From NCBI GenBank assembly GCA_001574975.1, contig KQ965762.1:328352-392351 (forward strand): 64,000 nucleotides of DNA, read 5' to 3'. The DNA comes from Gonapodya prolifera JEL478 (Eukaryota; Monoblepharomycota; Monoblepharidomycetes; Monoblepharidales; Gonapodyaceae). Both the position numbers and the translations under genes were made by a program. The first letter of the stretch is position 1. The number at the start of each line of letters is the position of its first letter. This document shows, piece by piece, positions 62,830 through 64,000 of this stretch. Below the pieces are notes generated by a model. That model did no database searches, was not told the origin of the DNA, and saw nothing but the letters and a program-made list of their open reading frames with translations.

Positions 62830-63992
62830 TCAAAGTGGGTTCCTCCGATTGTCGGTTTCTTCCGAGGCCTCCTTGGCCACCACCAATGTTCGCTTGAGAG
62901 CTGTAAAGGCAGACATGCTCAGAAATGCAAACCATGCCATGTTGGTAGAGATGCGAGAGCAGATGGCCATGAGAGTTTCTCCAACACTTTCAACCTTGGT
63001 CATTGGCAGTGGGGGAAGACGATGTGTGATGGACCACAAAGCAGTTTGTAAGAGGGGCGCAACTCTGTTTGGATCAACAAGAGGAATCTAAACAGTAGTT
63101 ATGTAGATAGTGGCTGAAACTCCTGAGAAGAACATTGGCACCGCAGAAAAGTTTCCCGGTTCTTTCTTTTTGCGAATTCGACGGCGATTTNGGGCTGGCC
63201 TGCTTCAACGAGTCGTCGTCGACAGGGGTGTCATCAATAGAGTCGGAATCGTCAGCGTTCGAATTCCACCCCAAGGTTGCAGTGATGACGAGAGGATGCA
63301 GCGGTCCAGCAGTCGTTCCACGCAACCTCTTGAGCAGGTCTTCNAGAGGGGGCAGACGCAGACCAGTCATCCTGCTCGTTCCACCACCCCTCCGGAGCCG
63401 ATATTCCCGTGAGTGAGGTGTCGAAGACTCGACTTGGGGGCCCGCAGATGAGGCGCCGTTGTTTCTTTTTGTCGTGTGGAGTCAACGCAATCCAATCTCA
63501 CACAGAGAATGTTTTTCGTCTTCTGCTCTTTCGCTGATGTATGCACCGACTTCTGGAGGGAATCCCTTTCGCAGGCCATTACCGACATTTTCGCAACTTC
63601 TTGTACCATTTCCTTTCCGCGAAGTTGAAGCCCTATTTTCAGTTGTGGAATCTCATCTGTCGCTCCCAATCCAGTGAATGCAATGAGCCCTTGGATACAC
63701 AACTGGGGGGATTCCGAAGTTGGAAAATGAGTCGCAGATTCAAGACTTCAATATCATAATCAATCTGCTGGATCTTTCCATATGCCTTGGACATGGACGC
63801 TTGACCCCTTTCCCTCCGCCTTGTTCCAGTCCTGCCGTCGCGAGGTGGAGCGCAATCCTCACCGTCCGGGATTTAAACCTCTTTGCCCCGAGACTGCGCG
63901 CTCCCAGCAAGGTCATTGATATCTTAACCAGGACACAAAGCGCTGCGAAGGCAATAACAACCGTCCGCGGGACCCAGAACGTGCCATCTTGA
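62830..63992 (-). CDS. Uncharacterised protein, partial at the right edge
   Basis: The last exon (about 62830-63088) reads IPLVDPNRVAPLLQTALWSI, then TKVESVGETLMAICSRISTN and SMSAFTALKRTLVVAKEASE, ending NRRNPL at 62830. A gtgcca...ctgtttag intron of about 55 nt joins it in phase to an exon with RIRKKKEPGNFSA. An apparent in-frame TAG near 63089 is therefore intronic. Farther upstream the exons are unclear; KIQQIDYDIEVLNLRLIFQL near 63745 is one candidate. Two N bases (63191, 63344) lie in the region. No family recognised. One or two amphipathic to hydrophobic helices may be present. Confidence 0.45.
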
Positions 63993-64000
63993 GAGAGAAC

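Noticed and set aside
63080-63095. In-frame TAG suggesting readthrough in the edge gene
   Set aside because: The TAG is part of a ctgtttag splice acceptor, and a donor about 55 nt upstream joins the exons in phase.

Overview
The window is nuclear DNA of a flagellated (zoosporic) fungus, most likely chytrid-like. Fungal signs are three Zn2Cys6 regulators, an FCY-type purine-cytosine permease and short GT-AG introns (mostly 50-90 nt) in almost every gene. The flagellar sign is a CFAP70-like C2/TPR protein, which non-flagellated fungi do not need. A Crinkler (CRN)-type gene fits lineages such as chytrids that are known to carry CRNs. The species is not identifiable from the sequence alone. Gene models were built by hand-joining exons across canonical splice sites and checking the reading phase. 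Where the phases close exactly I say so.

Layout: 1-6.1 kb holds two paralogous Zn2Cys6 regulators on the + strand flanking a frameshifted Crinkler-like gene on the - strand. 6.3-19.6 kb holds a RING-H2 membrane protein, an orphan gene, an EF-hand protein, an ERMARD (DUF4209) homologue, a small coiled-coil protein, a large disordered protein and a GPALPP/DUF3752 protein. 19.6-26.8 kb holds a 12-exon purine-cytosine permease, a mitochondrial-type asparaginyl-tRNA synthetase and a U2 snRNA gene. 27-35.4 kb holds an orphan, a NEK/NIMA kinase and the CFAP70-like gene. 36-43 kb holds a probable membrane protein, a PP4-type phosphatase catalytic subunit, the CAAX protease RCE1 and a divergent H4-H3 histone pair. 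43.4-57 kb holds an ankyrin-like gene, a polyubiquitin gene with three repeats, a third Zn2Cys6 regulator and a large orphan. 57-64 kb is gene-poor and repeat-bearing, carries all the ambiguous bases (N), and holds an RS/YG-rich RRM protein and a partial gene at the right edge.

How genes relate: this is not an operonic genome and most neighbours are functionally unrelated. Real contextual units are the H4/H3 pair, which shares one promoter with mirrored TATA boxes, and the regulator-Crinkler-regulator block. In that block the two regulators share identical intron positions and phases and are nearly equal in length (388 and 386 aa), which points to a local duplication around a decaying CRN gene.
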